Assembly: GCA_028288085.1 (NCBI GenBank)
Contig: JAQBOK010000098.1
Coordinates: forward strand, 1 to 42,268
Source of the DNA: Mucilaginibacter sp.
GTDB lineage: Bacteria > Bacteroidota > Bacteroidia > Sphingobacteriales > Sphingobacteriaceae
Direction of reading: 5' to 3'
Length of the DNA: 42,268 nucleotides
The notes below the pieces were generated by a model that ran no database searches, was not told where the DNA came from, and saw nothing but the letters and a program-made list of their open reading frames with translations. The position numbers were made by a program, and so were the translations under genes. Below, piece by piece: positions 33,476 through 42,268 of the stretch (positions within the stretch are counted from its first letter, which is position 1; every line of letters starts with the position of its first letter).

Positions 33476-34982
33476 CGCTCATTTCTTCGGGTATGTCAAC
33501 ACCCAATATTTTTAAAATGGTAGGCGCTATATCTCCCAGTTTGCCATCTTTTACCTGTTTGATATCATCATCTATCACTATGCAGGGTACAAGGTTGGTA
33601 GTATGTGCCGTATTTGCCGAGCCATCATCATTGATCATATAATCGGCATTGCCGTGGTCTGCTATGATGATAAACGAGTAGCCATTTTTAATGCCGGTAT
33701 CTACCACTGCCTGTGTGCACTTGTCTGCAGTTTCGGCAGCTTTAATTACAGCTTCGAACACACCTGTATGCCCTACCATATCGGTATTGGCAAAGTTTAG
33801 CACTACAAAATCAGGCCAGCCGCTTTCCAGCTCAGGAATTATTGCATCGCGGATGCCTTCGGCACTCATTTCTGGCTGCAGGTCATACGTAGCTACTTTG
33901 GGCGATTGTATCAGCAATCGTTTTTCATTAACAAACTCTTTTTCGCGTCCGCCCGAAAAGAAAAAAGTTACATGCGGATATTTCTCCGTTTCGGCAATAC
34001 GTATCTGGTTCTTACCTGCATCCTGCAATATTTCGCCCAATGTTTTTGCCAGGTCATCCTTCTTAAATACCACTCTTACGTTTTTGAATGTTTCGTCATA
34101 AGTGGTCATAGTGATATAGAACAAATTAAGCGGGTGCATATTTTGCTCAGGGAACGATTTTTGTGTTAGTGCCTGTGTGATTTCGCGGCCACGGTCGGTT
34201 CTGAAGTTAAAGCTGATCACCACGTCGCCATTTTTTATTACAGCAATCGGCTCACCATTTTCGTCAGTTCTCACTATAGGGTCAACAAACTCATCTGTAA
34301 TACCTTCTTTATAGGATTCCTTTATAGATCCTAATATATCCCGGGTTGCTTTACCCGTGCCGTTTACCAGCAGATCGTATGCTTTTCTAACTCTTTCCCA
34401 GCGATTGTCGCGGTCCATAGCATAATAGCGACCAATTGCCGACGCCACCTTAAATGGCGTATTACTGATGTGGTCTTCCAGTTCCCCTATGAATTTTATC
34501 CCGGAATTGGGGTCAGTATCCCGTCCATCTAAAAATGCATGGATATAAACTTTCTCCAAATCATACTGACCTGCGGTATCGCATAGTCCTTCTAAATGCC
34601 TGATGTGCGAATGCACCCCCCCATCAGATACCAGGCCGATAAAATGTACGTCCTTATTATTTTGTTTGGCGTATTCAAACGCCTCTTTTATTACAGGATT
34701 GCTTGCGAACTCGTTATCATCAACCGCTTTGTGTATCCGGCCCAGTTCCTGGTAAACAACACGCCCGGCGCCCAAATTCATGTGCCCCACTTCTGAGTTT
34801 CCCATTTGTCCGGCGGGCAAGCCTACTGATATGCCCGATGCCTCTAATTTTGAATTGGGATACTTTTGCAGCATCGAATCAAAAAATGGCGTATTGGCTG
34901 CATATATGGCATTTGTCTTGTCGTTACGGCCATAGCCCCAGCCGTCAAGGATAATTAATACAACTTTTTTATGTTTTTCCAC
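33459..34982 (-). CDS. gpmI: 2,3-bisphosphoglycerate-independent phosphoglycerate mutase
   Basis: Glycolytic and gluconeogenic interconversion of 3- and 2-phosphoglycerate, cytosolic, 507 residues, normal length. The phosphoserine is Ser63 in GQMGNSEVGHMNLGAGR, with Asp13 of ILDGWGYG as the first metal ligand. DGGVHSHIRHLEGL, FLDGRDTDPNSG and later NFANTDMVGHTG and IIADHGNADYM supply the remaining substrate and metal residues. The initiation codon is GTG at 34982, just four bases after an exact -7 box, so the mRNA may be leaderless. It is followed by the overlapping lipoprotein gene. Confidence 0.96.
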   Translation of the reverse strand: MEKHKKVVLIILDGWGYGRNDKTNAIYAANTPFFDSMLQKYPNSKLEASGISVGLPAGQMGNSEVGHMNLGAGRVVYQELGRIHKAVDDNEFASNPVIKEAFEYAKQNNKDVHFIGLVSDGGVHSHIRHLEGLCDTAGQYDLEKVYIHAFLDGRDTDPNSGIKFIGELEDHISNTPFKVASAIGRYYAMDRDNRWERVRKAYDLLVNGTGKATRDILGSIKESYKEGITDEFVDPIVRTDENGEPIAVIKNGDVVISFNFRTDRGREITQALTQKSFPEQNMHPLNLFYITMTTYDETFKNVRVVFKKDDLAKTLGEILQDAGKNQIRIAETEKYPHVTFFFSGGREKEFVNEKRLLIQSPKVATYDLQPEMSAEGIRDAIIPELESGWPDFVVLNFANTDMVGHTGVFEAVIKAAETADKCTQAVVDTGIKNGYSFIIIADHGNADYMINDDGSANTAHTTNLVPCIVIDDDIKQVKDGKLGDIAPTILKILGVDIPEEMSGDVLV

Positions 34983-34986
34983 AATG

Positions 34987-34994
34987 CAAATATA
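34987..34994 (-). promoter_or_regulatory. -7 box immediately before gpmI
   Basis: On the minus strand TATATTTG, then four bases, then the GTG start codon. An exact TAnnTTTG match, but no TTG at the usual -33 distance. Confidence 0.5.
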
Positions 34995-35081
34995 ATGGCA
35001 ACGTTTTAAGATTAATAAGCGTTTAGAATTAATAATTTTATTGCTGAGTTTTATTTGGAGATAAATGCGTACTTTATCAAT

Positions 35082-35477
35082 ATGAAGCTGCTGTACTTAT
35101 TTTTGCTGATGTTGCCATTCTCATTTGTATTTGCAGATCAGGCAGACCCTATAGACATCACTGCCGAATTAATTAAGCACGGCAACATTGCCGGGTTATC
35201 TAAAAATTTTGCATCAACGGTTGAGCTGACGGTACTGGGTGAAGAGAATATTTACTCAAAAGAACAAGCTGAACAGATCCTTACTAATTTTTTTAAACTG
35301 AATCAGCCCAGATCGGTTAGCGTACTGCATCGCATTACTTCAAATCCTAATTATCGCTTTGGCGTTATTATTATTAATACTAATAATGGAGTGTACCGTA
35401 TTTCTTTCTCCCTTAAAAATATTAAAGATCACTTTGAATTGAATGAGCTACGTATAGAAGCCGAAAAAACAAAATAA
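35082..35477 (+). CDS. DUF4783-type secreted protein
   Basis: 131 residues from the chosen ATG (35082), which gives a clean signal peptide (MKLLYLFLLMLPFSFVFA). The alternative ATG at 35055 adds nine residues and weakens the signal. The mature part resembles the small alpha+beta NTF2-like fold of DUF4783 (IDITAELIKHGNIAGLSKNF, VELTVLGEENIYSKEQAEQI, YRISFSLKNIKDHFELNELRIE). In Sphingobacteriaceae, as I recall, it commonly neighbours nadC. Function unknown. Confidence 0.75.
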   Translation: MKLLYLFLLMLPFSFVFADQADPIDITAELIKHGNIAGLSKNFASTVELTVLGEENIYSKEQAEQILTNFFKLNQPRSVSVLHRITSNPNYRFGVIIINTNNGVYRISFSLKNIKDHFELNELRIEAEKTK

Positions 35478-35491
35478 TCACCAATTGTTCT

Positions 35492-35519
35492 TACTTTTGG
35501 GTTCCGATAGCAATCGGAA
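35492..35519 (+). promoter_or_regulatory. nadC promoter box and 5'-end stem-loop
   Basis: TACTTTTG (35492-35499) exactly matches the -7 consensus. Directly after it is TTCCGAT-AGCA-ATCGGAA (35502-35519), a perfect 7-base stem with a four-base loop. If transcription begins around 35503, the hairpin would form the very 5' end of the mRNA, 15 bases before the nadC start codon. Confidence 0.5.
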
Positions 35520-35534
35520 TAAATTTAAAAAAGT

Positions 35535-36383
35535 TTGGATAAAAAATTTATACACCACTTTATTACTAATGCTTTAGCCGAAGATGTAGGCGACGGCGAC
35601 CACACCTCACTGGCAACTATTCCTGACGGTACCATTGGCAAAGCAAAATTATTAGTAAAAGACTCTGGCATACTTGCCGGCGTTGACTTGGCCATTGAAA
35701 TATTTCACCAGGTGGATAAGGACTTAAAAGTAACCCTTTTTCTTAATGACGGCGCTGAGATAAAGCCAAAAGATGTAGCCCTGGAGGTGGAAGGGAACGC
35801 TCAAAGCATTTTAAAAGCTGAACGGCTGGTATTGAACTGCATGCAGCGCATGTCTGGCATTGCTTCTAAAACACGAGAAATAGTTGATCTTTTGAAGGGC
35901 ACTAATGCCAAAGTTTTGGATACGCGTAAAACCACGCCCGGTTTAAGATATCTTGAAAAATGGGCAGTAAGGATAGGCGGCGGAGTTAACCATCGTTTTG
36001 GATTGTATGATATGATACTGATAAAGGATAATCATGTAGATTATTCTGGCGGCATCAGGCAAGCAATAGAAAACACCCATCGATACCTTGAACATCAAAA
36101 CAAAAAGCTGGCTATTGAAATTGAAGTAAGGAACCTGGAAGAACTGGACCAGGTTTTGCAGACCGGCGGTGTTAACCGGATATTGCTGGATAATTTTAGC
36201 TTTAATGATTTGTGTCAGGCAGTAAATATAATTGAGGGACGGTATATTACAGAGGCGTCTGGTGGTATAACAATTGATAACATCCGCCGGTATGCCGAGT
36301 GTGGCGTTGATTATATTTCGGTAGGGGCGTTAACACATTCGGTGAAAAGTTTAGATCTGAGCCTAAAAGCAATTAAAGAATGA
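35535..36383 (+). CDS. nadC: Nicotinate-nucleotide pyrophosphorylase (quinolinate phosphoribosyltransferase)
   Basis: Converts quinolinate and PRPP to nicotinate mononucleotide in NAD synthesis, cytosolic, 282 residues. Signature pieces: ALAEDVGDGDHTS at the N-terminus, RLVLNCMQRMSGIAS, DTRKTTPGLRYLEKWAVRIGGGVNHRFGLYDMILIKDNH with the active-site Arg, Lys and His residues, and ITEASGGITIDNIRRYAECGVDYISVGALTHS. The start is TTG at 35535; no in-frame ATG precedes the conserved region, and a TAA lies 7 bases upstream (35526-35528). plsY follows 47 bases later and probably shares the transcript. Confidence 0.96.
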   Translation: MDKKFIHHFITNALAEDVGDGDHTSLATIPDGTIGKAKLLVKDSGILAGVDLAIEIFHQVDKDLKVTLFLNDGAEIKPKDVALEVEGNAQSILKAERLVLNCMQRMSGIASKTREIVDLLKGTNAKVLDTRKTTPGLRYLEKWAVRIGGGVNHRFGLYDMILIKDNHVDYSGGIRQAIENTHRYLEHQNKKLAIEIEVRNLEELDQVLQTGGVNRILLDNFSFNDLCQAVNIIEGRYITEASGGITIDNIRRYAECGVDYISVGALTHSVKSLDLSLKAIKE

Positions 36384-36430
36384 TGTCCATAGTAGTTAGT
36401 ACAGTATCATTTTATTAATATTGTGCAGAA

Positions 36431-37087
36431 ATGATTAATATCAACTCAATTTCAATATTAATATTAGCCTATTTATTCGGGTCGATCCCTACAGCCGTAT
36501 GGTTAGGAAAGGCATTTTACGGAATTGATGTACGTGAGTATGGTAGTGGCAATGCTGGGGCCACAAATACTTTTAGGGTGCTGGGTAAAAAAGCAGGTAT
36601 CCCTGTAATGCTTATCGATATTCTGAAAGGATTTACAGCCACTAACCTGGCTTATTTTATCGGTGTTTCAACTACCGGCGGACCTCATTCAAATTATATC
36701 AGTTATCAGCTGGCTTTGGGTATAGCTGCAGTTATGGGCCACCTATTCCCGGTATTTGCGGGTTTTCGTGGGGGTAAAGGCATCGCTACTCTATTCGGAA
36801 TGGTGCTTGCTATTAATTTGCCGGCTGCATTGCTTTGTGTAATCCTGTTTGTTGTGGTGCTACTGATAACACGATATGTATCACTTAGTTCTATAACCGG
36901 TGGATTTACTTACCTGATAGGGGTTACTTTTTTTTATAATAGATATACAAATAACCTGGTGGTTATTTTTGGAATGTGCATCTGTTTGCTCATACTGGTT
37001 ACCCATCAAAAGAATATAGAGCGCCTGCTCAAGGGCAAAGAATCAAAGGTGAACCTCTTTAAGCGCAAGGAAGCTAACCAGGCATAA
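36431..37087 (+). CDS. plsY: Glycerol-3-phosphate acyltransferase PlsY
   Basis: Inner-membrane enzyme that transfers the acyl group from acyl phosphate to glycerol 3-phosphate, the first step of phospholipid synthesis; 218 residues with about five hydrophobic segments. Its three motifs are visible: GSIPTAVWLGKAFYGIDVREYGSGNAGATNTFRV around residues 15-50 (written in parts here), GHLFPVFAGFRGGKGIATLFG in the middle, and RYVSLSSITGG later. The basic C-terminal tail is cytoplasmic. The normal start is ATG at 36431; the next gene begins 29 bases after the stop. Confidence 0.95.
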   Translation: MININSISILILAYLFGSIPTAVWLGKAFYGIDVREYGSGNAGATNTFRVLGKKAGIPVMLIDILKGFTATNLAYFIGVSTTGGPHSNYISYQLALGIAAVMGHLFPVFAGFRGGKGIATLFGMVLAINLPAALLCVILFVVVLLITRYVSLSSITGGFTYLIGVTFFYNRYTNNLVVIFGMCICLLILVTHQKNIERLLKGKESKVNLFKRKEANQA

Positions 37088-37116
37088 TTATTTATCTCTG
37101 AAATGAGATCAACCAA

Positions 37117-37844
37117 ATGGCGAAAACTCAATTCCTGAAAGCACAATGGAACAACTTATTGATGCTTAATTATGAAGTTGATCCCGATATTTTAAAATCT
37201 TATATACCTCCTGGTACTGTGCTTGATCTGTGGGAAGGTAAGGCATTAGTAAGTATGGTTGGGTTTATGTTTTTGGATACGCAAGTATTGGGTATAAAAT
37301 GGCCTTTTCATATCAATTTTGAGGAAGTTAACCTTAGGTTTTATGTGAAGCATTTTGATGGTAATGAGTGGAAACGTGGCGCTGTGTTTATAAGCGAATT
37401 GTGCCTAAACCCATGATCGTAGTGGTAGCTAATACCTTGTATAAAGAACATTATAGCGCCATGCCCATGCGCCATTCCATCAATAAATTGCCGGGCGACC
37501 AGACGCAATATTTATATGAATGGAAGTTTGACGGACAATGGAACAATCGTATAGGAGGTACGGTAGCCAATGAACTGTCTCCAATAGTGCCCGGAAGTAA
37601 GGAAGAATTTATTTTTGAGCATTACTGGGGTTATAACAAGGCAAGTAAGAAAACCACGTTTGAATATCAGGTTGAACATATCTCCTGGAAGGTAGGGCAG
37701 GTGATAAACCCGGTGTTTGAAGCCGAAATTGGCAGGTTGTACGGCAAAAAATTTGAACCTTACCTCAAAAAGAAGCCCTATTCCGCGTTTTTTGCGGATG
37801 GATCTGAAGTGACTGTGAGAGGTGCGGGGAAGATCCGGGTTTGA
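37117..37844 (+). pseudogene. DUF2071 (YqjF-like) gene with a single-base frameshift
   Basis: The frame from 37117 reads like a DUF2071 protein (AKTQFLKAQWNNLLMLNYEVDP) up to GAVFISE, then ends early at 37416. The continuing half, in the next frame, resumes with IVPKPMIVVVANTLYKEHY and runs to 37844. One A inserted in the AA at 37396-37397 would join both halves into one ~240-residue protein with no other change. DUF2071 proteins are small conserved proteins of unknown function. Either the gene is recently broken, the shift is a sequencing error, or it is translated by frameshifting. The last 67 bases overlap the end of the convergent pabB-like gene. Confidence 0.85.
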
Positions 37845-39100
37845 CCAAGCACTTCCAGTATCGCCTGTGCTTTAAGCAGGCATTCTTCATATTCATTTTC
37901 CGGTTCAGCGTGATAGGTTATGGCACCACCTACCTGAAATGATAAGTATTTATTAGTGGCATTATACAATAATGTTCTGATTACCACATTAAAATCAAAA
38001 TCGCCATCAGGACTAAAGTAACCAATAGCGCCCGAATATACCCCGCGTTTACTTCGTTCATATTGCTCCATCAGTTGCATTGCACTTATCTTAGGCGCAC
38101 CAGTCATGCTACCCATGGGAAAAGTGTTTCTTATAGCTTCAACAGAGGTTATGTCATCCCTTAATTCGCACACCACTGTAGATATCATCTGGTGCACCTG
38201 TTTAAAGCTGTATATGCCGAATAGTTCCTCCGTAGTTACTGTGCCCTGCGTGGCCGATTTGGTTAGATCATTACGAACAAGATCTACTATCATCACGTTT
38301 TCCTGTAACTCCTTTGGATGTGCTCTTAATTTTTCTTTGGCCTTTTTATCATCGCGGGGGTCATCATATTTTTTTGCTGTCCCTTTTATAGGCTGTGATA
38401 TAAGTTTATTGCCGCGTTTTGCCAGAAAACGTTCTGGGGATGCCGACAAAATATATTTGTGATTGAGCTTAAAAAATGCTGCAAATGGATTGGGGGAAAT
38501 GGAATTCAGCTTTAAAAAAGTCCCTAAAGGATCAACAGATGCATTTTCCGTAAAAAATTCCTGGCAAAAATTAGTAACGTAGATATCTCCGCGGTTAATG
38601 TGCTCTTTTATTTTAATAACCATTTCAATATACTCCTCCTTGCTGAAACGGGAGCGCAATTGAATGTCATTTACCGTATCATTTGTATGTTCCCGTTGTG
38701 ATCGTATATCATCAATTACTTGTTCGGGGTTTTCTGAAACGACTTCAATTTCATTGTTCCTGATAAGAATCAGGTATCTGGGTACAAAAAAATAAAGATC
38801 AGGGAATTGCAGGTAATCAGGATTGTCTGATTCAAGATGCTCTATCTCATTTTTGAGGTCGTAGGTAAAAAACCCGGTTACCCAATCCGGCTGTTTGGTG
38901 CGAAATTGTTTTAATTCGTTAAAGGCGGCGTCGGTTTTTGCCGTGATCTCATCTTTTACACCAATTGCTAAGAGTGTATCGAATTTTGAATATTGATCTG
39001 TAAAATTGTTAGAATCCAAGTAACAGAATACATCGAATGAAGACGCCCATTGCAGCGCTTTTCTCTTAAAATCATGCAGATCATTAACCTGTATTCTCAC
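37778..39100 (-). CDS. pabB: Para-aminobenzoate/anthranilate synthase component I-like
   Basis: Chorismate-utilising enzyme, 440 residues, most likely aminodeoxychorismate synthase component I for folate synthesis; anthranilate synthase or isochorismate synthase relatives share the fold. Visible motifs: GDIYVTNFCQEFF, NPFAAFFKLNHKYILSASPERFL, LISQPIKGTAKKYDDPRDD, ENVMIVDLVRNDLTK and GSMTGAPKISAMQLMEQYE, the last being the C-terminal active-site region. The gene lacks an ATG in the right place; GTG at 39100 (VRIQVNDLHDF) is chosen because a TTG at 39145 would sit inside the purA terminator. Its last 67 bases overlap the convergent DUF2071 gene. No glutaminase subunit lies adjacent in this window. 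Confidence 0.85.
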   Translation of the reverse strand: MRIQVNDLHDFKRKALQWASSFDVFCYLDSNNFTDQYSKFDTLLAIGVKDEITAKTDAAFNELKQFRTKQPDWVTGFFTYDLKNEIEHLESDNPDYLQFPDLYFFVPRYLILIRNNEIEVVSENPEQVIDDIRSQREHTNDTVNDIQLRSRFSKEEYIEMVIKIKEHINRGDIYVTNFCQEFFTENASVDPLGTFLKLNSISPNPFAAFFKLNHKYILSASPERFLAKRGNKLISQPIKGTAKKYDDPRDDKKAKEKLRAHPKELQENVMIVDLVRNDLTKSATQGTVTTEELFGIYSFKQVHQMISTVVCELRDDITSVEAIRNTFPMGSMTGAPKISAMQLMEQYERSKRGVYSGAIGYFSPDGDFDFNVVIRTLLYNATNKYLSFQVGGAITYHAEPENEYEECLLKAQAILEVLGQTRIFPAPLTVTSDPSAKNAE

Positions 39101-39124
39101 ACTGTAAAAGTAATTAAGTAAAAT

Positions 39125-39150
39125 CAAAAGGCCCTGGTTTACCAAGGCCT
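39125..39150 (-). terminator. purA terminator hairpin
   Basis: AAAGGCC-C-TGG (39127-39137 region) pairs with CCA-A-GGCCTTT (39142-39152 region) with one mismatch and a TTTA loop. On the minus strand a T-rich tract follows (TTTTGATTTT). It lies ~30 bases after the purA stop, separating purA from the pabB-like gene. Confidence 0.75.
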
Positions 39151-39180
39151 TTGTATAATTATAGCAATAAGGATATATCG

Positions 39181-40476
<1,296 letters not shown>

Positions 40477-40541
40477 TTATAATAATCGTCAAATGCTTTA
40501 ATAATGATTTTTTTTCTTTTTTGCAGATCATGCCATGGCAT

Positions 40542-41009
40542 TTATGCTTTTCTGTCACAAAAGCCGGCTCTTAATTTTTCACAATTGCCATATAGGTTTA
40601 AGGAGTGATGTTTAATCTCAAATTTCAATATTTCACCCATCATACTTTGTATTTGCTGTATTCGCGGATCGCAAAATTCAACTACTTTGCCGCAATCAAT
40701 GCAAATAATATGGTCGTGCTGTTTGTACCCATACGATTTCTCAAATTGGGCCATGTTTTTGCCAAACTGATGTTTGGTCACCAGATCACATGATACTAAA
40801 AGTTCCAGCGTGTTATAAACCGTTGCACGACTCACGCGGTATTTTTTATTTTTCATGTGGATATACAAGGATTCCACATCAAAATGGTCGCTCCGCGAAT
40901 AAATTTCTTCCAGTATGGCAAAACGTTCGGGAGTTTTCCTGAGGTTTTTATTTTCGAGATACGCCTCGAAAATTTTCTTAACCATGACTATGGTTTCCTG
41001 TTGAGGCAT
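40542..41009 (-). CDS. fur: Fur family transcriptional regulator
   Basis: 155-residue metal-responsive DNA-binding protein. The N-terminal winged helix contains the recognition region [18 protein letters not shown] (~60-77), and the metal and dimer domain has [18 protein letters not shown] with Cys103 and Cys106. A second pair, Cys143 and Cys151, is further apart than the usual CxxC. Whether it senses iron, zinc or peroxide (Fur, Zur, PerR) cannot be read from the sequence. Another in-frame ATG eight codons downstream is a possible start. It lies between RelA/SpoT and purA; such clustering is common in Bacteroidota, from memory. Confidence 0.9.
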   Translation of the reverse strand: MPQQETIVMVKKIFEAYLENKNLRKTPERFAILEEIYSRSDHFDVESLYIHMKNKKYRVSRATVYNTLELLVSCDLVTKHQFGKNMAQFEKSYGYKQHDHIICIDCGKVVEFCDPRIQQIQSMMGEILKFEIKHHSLNLYGNCEKLRAGFCDRKA

Positions 41010-41057
41010 GATATATTCTTAAAGGGTCAAAGTTATTAATAAAAGTTTATAGTAGAG

Positions 41058-41113
41058 CCAGAAATCAAGAACCAGAAATCAAGAGCAACGTTAATTTTAT
41101 CTCTTGATTCCTG
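41058..41113. repeat. Direct repeat and hairpin between the RelA/SpoT gene and fur
   Basis: CCAGAAATCAAGA occurs twice with a 14-base period (41058-41070 and 41072-41084). The second copy forms a stem with CTCTTGATTCCTG (41101-41113), pairing 12 of 13, loop 15. It begins ~10 bases after the RelA/SpoT stop on the minus strand. It may act as a weak terminator or RNA-stability element between the two genes. Confidence 0.65.
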
Positions 41114-41122
41114 CCGCTATAT

Positions 41123-42268
41123 TTAAGATGCTTTCTCAATTGCTGAATCGAAACGATTAACGGACGTAACCCCCTTTACCATCTTTAATCTTTTTATCAG
41201 GTTGTCCAGGTGCTCGGTGTCGTTTACGTAAACCATTATGGAGCCTTCAAAAATTCCGTTATCACTATCAACCGTAATAGAGCGCATGTTCACTTTAAAG
41301 TCGTTAGAGATTACCGTAGTTAATTTATTGATCAGTCCTACATCATCTATACCCGTAATTCTTAAACCGGTTAAAAAAGCCAACTCCTGCTGGTTTGTCC
41401 ACCTTGCTTTTACAATACGGTAGCCATAGTTTGCCATCAGTTTGGCTGCGTTAGGGCAATTAGTGCGGTGTATTTTTATGCCATCACTAACAGTAATAAA
41501 ACCAAATACATCGTCGCCGGGAATAGGATTACAGCAATTGGCCAGCTTGTAATCAATCTTCTGCATATCCTCACCAATTAACAGCATATCGCTGTCTTTT
41601 GCCTTAATACTGCGTAAAAGACTTTGTACCTGTTCGCCTTCTATCTTATCCTGCGGTTTATTTTCAATTATTTTTTCTGAAGCCTGGTATTCTTTCAGGT
41701 CCTTCATGTCAATAATGCCCTGCGCAACATTAAAGAACAGGTCTTGTGTAGACTGAAGTTTAAAATAATAGCTTAACTTATGTATGTTCTCAGAATTGTA
41801 AGTGATCTTTAATGATTTCATCTTACGCTCCAGTATCTCCTTACCTTCATCAGCAATTTTTCGCTTTTCCTCCTTTAACGCCGATTTTATCTTCGCTTTT
41901 GCTTTGGCAGTTACAACAATATTAAGCCAGTCTTCCTTCGGCGTTTGTTTGCTCGAAGTGATGATCTCTACCTGGTCTCCATTTTGCAGTTTGTAACTTA
42001 GCGGCACCAGTTTATGGTTTACTTTTGCTCCAATACAGCTGGCGCCCACATCGGTGTGTATCTCAAATGCAAAGTCGAGCGCTGTAGCGTTTAAGGGCAA
42101 TTGAATAAGTGCTCCTTTGGGTGTAAAAATGAATATCTCATCAGAAAAGAGGTTCATTTTAAAATCATCAAGGAAATCGAGCGCGTTTGATTCCGGGTTC
42201 TTCAACATATCCCTCACTTTTTGCACCCATTGGTCAAGTCCGCTGTCTGTTGATGATTCCTTGTATTT
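41123..42268 (-). CDS. RelA/SpoT family (p)ppGpp synthetase/hydrolase, C-terminal half (5' partial)
   Basis: Stringent-response enzyme making or degrading (p)ppGpp. Only the C-terminal regulatory part (~382 residues) is present: the frame stays open to the window edge at 42268, with KYKESSTDSGLDQW before the first GTG, so the catalytic domains lie outside. Order of domains: TGS (IFIFTPKGALIQLPLNATALDFAFE), a helical region, the conserved Cys pair KLANCCNPIPGDDVFGF with HRTNCPNA, and an ACT domain at the end (LRITGIDDVGLINKLTTVIS). The layout fits the bifunctional SpoT/Rel type common in Bacteroidota. The catalytic state cannot be seen. Confidence 0.95.
   Translation of the reverse strand, partial: KYKESSTDSGLDQWVQKVRDMLKNPESNALDFLDDFKMNLFSDEIFIFTPKGALIQLPLNATALDFAFEIHTDVGASCIGAKVNHKLVPLSYKLQNGDQVEIITSSKQTPKEDWLNIVVTAKAKAKIKSALKEEKRKIADEGKEILERKMKSLKITYNSENIHKLSYYFKLQSTQDLFFNVAQGIIDMKDLKEYQASEKIIENKPQDKIEGEQVQSLLRSIKAKDSDMLLIGEDMQKIDYKLANCCNPIPGDDVFGFITVSDGIKIHRTNCPNAAKLMANYGYRIVKARWTNQQELAFLTGLRITGIDDVGLINKLTTVISNDFKVNMRSITVDSDNGIFEGSIMVYVNDTEHLDNLIKRLKMVKGVTSVNRFDSAIEKAS

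Noticed and set aside
37368-37416. Independent start for the second DUF2071 half
   Set aside because: Residues METWRCVYKR are the wrong-frame reading of the conserved EWKRGAVF segment; homology resumes only at IVPKP, so it is a frameshift and not a separate gene.
39101-39145. Longer pabB-like start at TTG 39145
   Set aside because: Lies within the purA terminator hairpin and adds a hydrophobic leader not expected in this cytosolic enzyme.

Overview
The window looks like chromosome from a Bacteroidota bacterium of the Sphingobacteriaceae type (Mucilaginibacter/Pedobacter-like). This rests on gene content (separate nuoL/M/N, a DUF4139 protein with a SusC-style segment, a Tat-exported Gfo/Idh enzyme, the DUF4783-nadC-plsY and RelA/SpoT-Fur-PurA neighbourhoods), on promoter-like TAnnTTTG boxes close to start codons, and on few obvious Shine-Dalgarno sites. 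No lineage search could be run. I saw no rRNA, tRNA, CRISPR array, prophage or insertion sequence.

Layout. (1) 1-6716: the end of a respiratory complex I operon, nuoL (5' end cut off)-nuoM-[secreted DUF4139 protein]-nuoN. (2) 6828-10867: an ammonium transporter, a repeat-bearing gap, a secreted amidohydrolase, and a decayed gene ending in a bidirectional terminator. (3) 10910-18416: a carbohydrate-flavoured accessory region, with a Tat-exported Gfo/Idh oxidoreductase, a secreted alpha/alpha-barrel-like protein, a single-pass membrane protein with a cytoplasmic HTH-like domain and a lectin-like outer domain, a secreted lectin-fold protein, a beta-propeller/Ig protein and a periplasmic sugar isomerase-like TIM barrel. 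(4) 18677-25525: a long PurF-like amidotransferase, a heptanucleotide repeat, a LysE exporter, two tandem-duplicated sugar MFS transporters and a dCMP deaminase-like enzyme. (5) 25613-31872: cmk, arfB, an LpxR-like lipid A deacylase, a KxDTT-repeat barrel protein and lon. (6) 32262-37844: a TPR protein, a lipoprotein overlapping gpmI, DUF4783, nadC, plsY and a frameshifted DUF2071 gene. (7) 37778-42268: pabB-like, purA, fur and a RelA/SpoT gene cut by the window end.

Most genes are housekeeping (energy, purine/NAD/phospholipid synthesis, proteolysis, stringent response). The least explained parts are the chimeric DUF4139 protein inside the nuo operon, the membrane HTH-PKD-lectin sensor with a candidate operator in its divergent promoter region, the lysine-rich repeat barrel protein, two genes with reading-frame damage, and a scatter of different intergenic inverted repeats.
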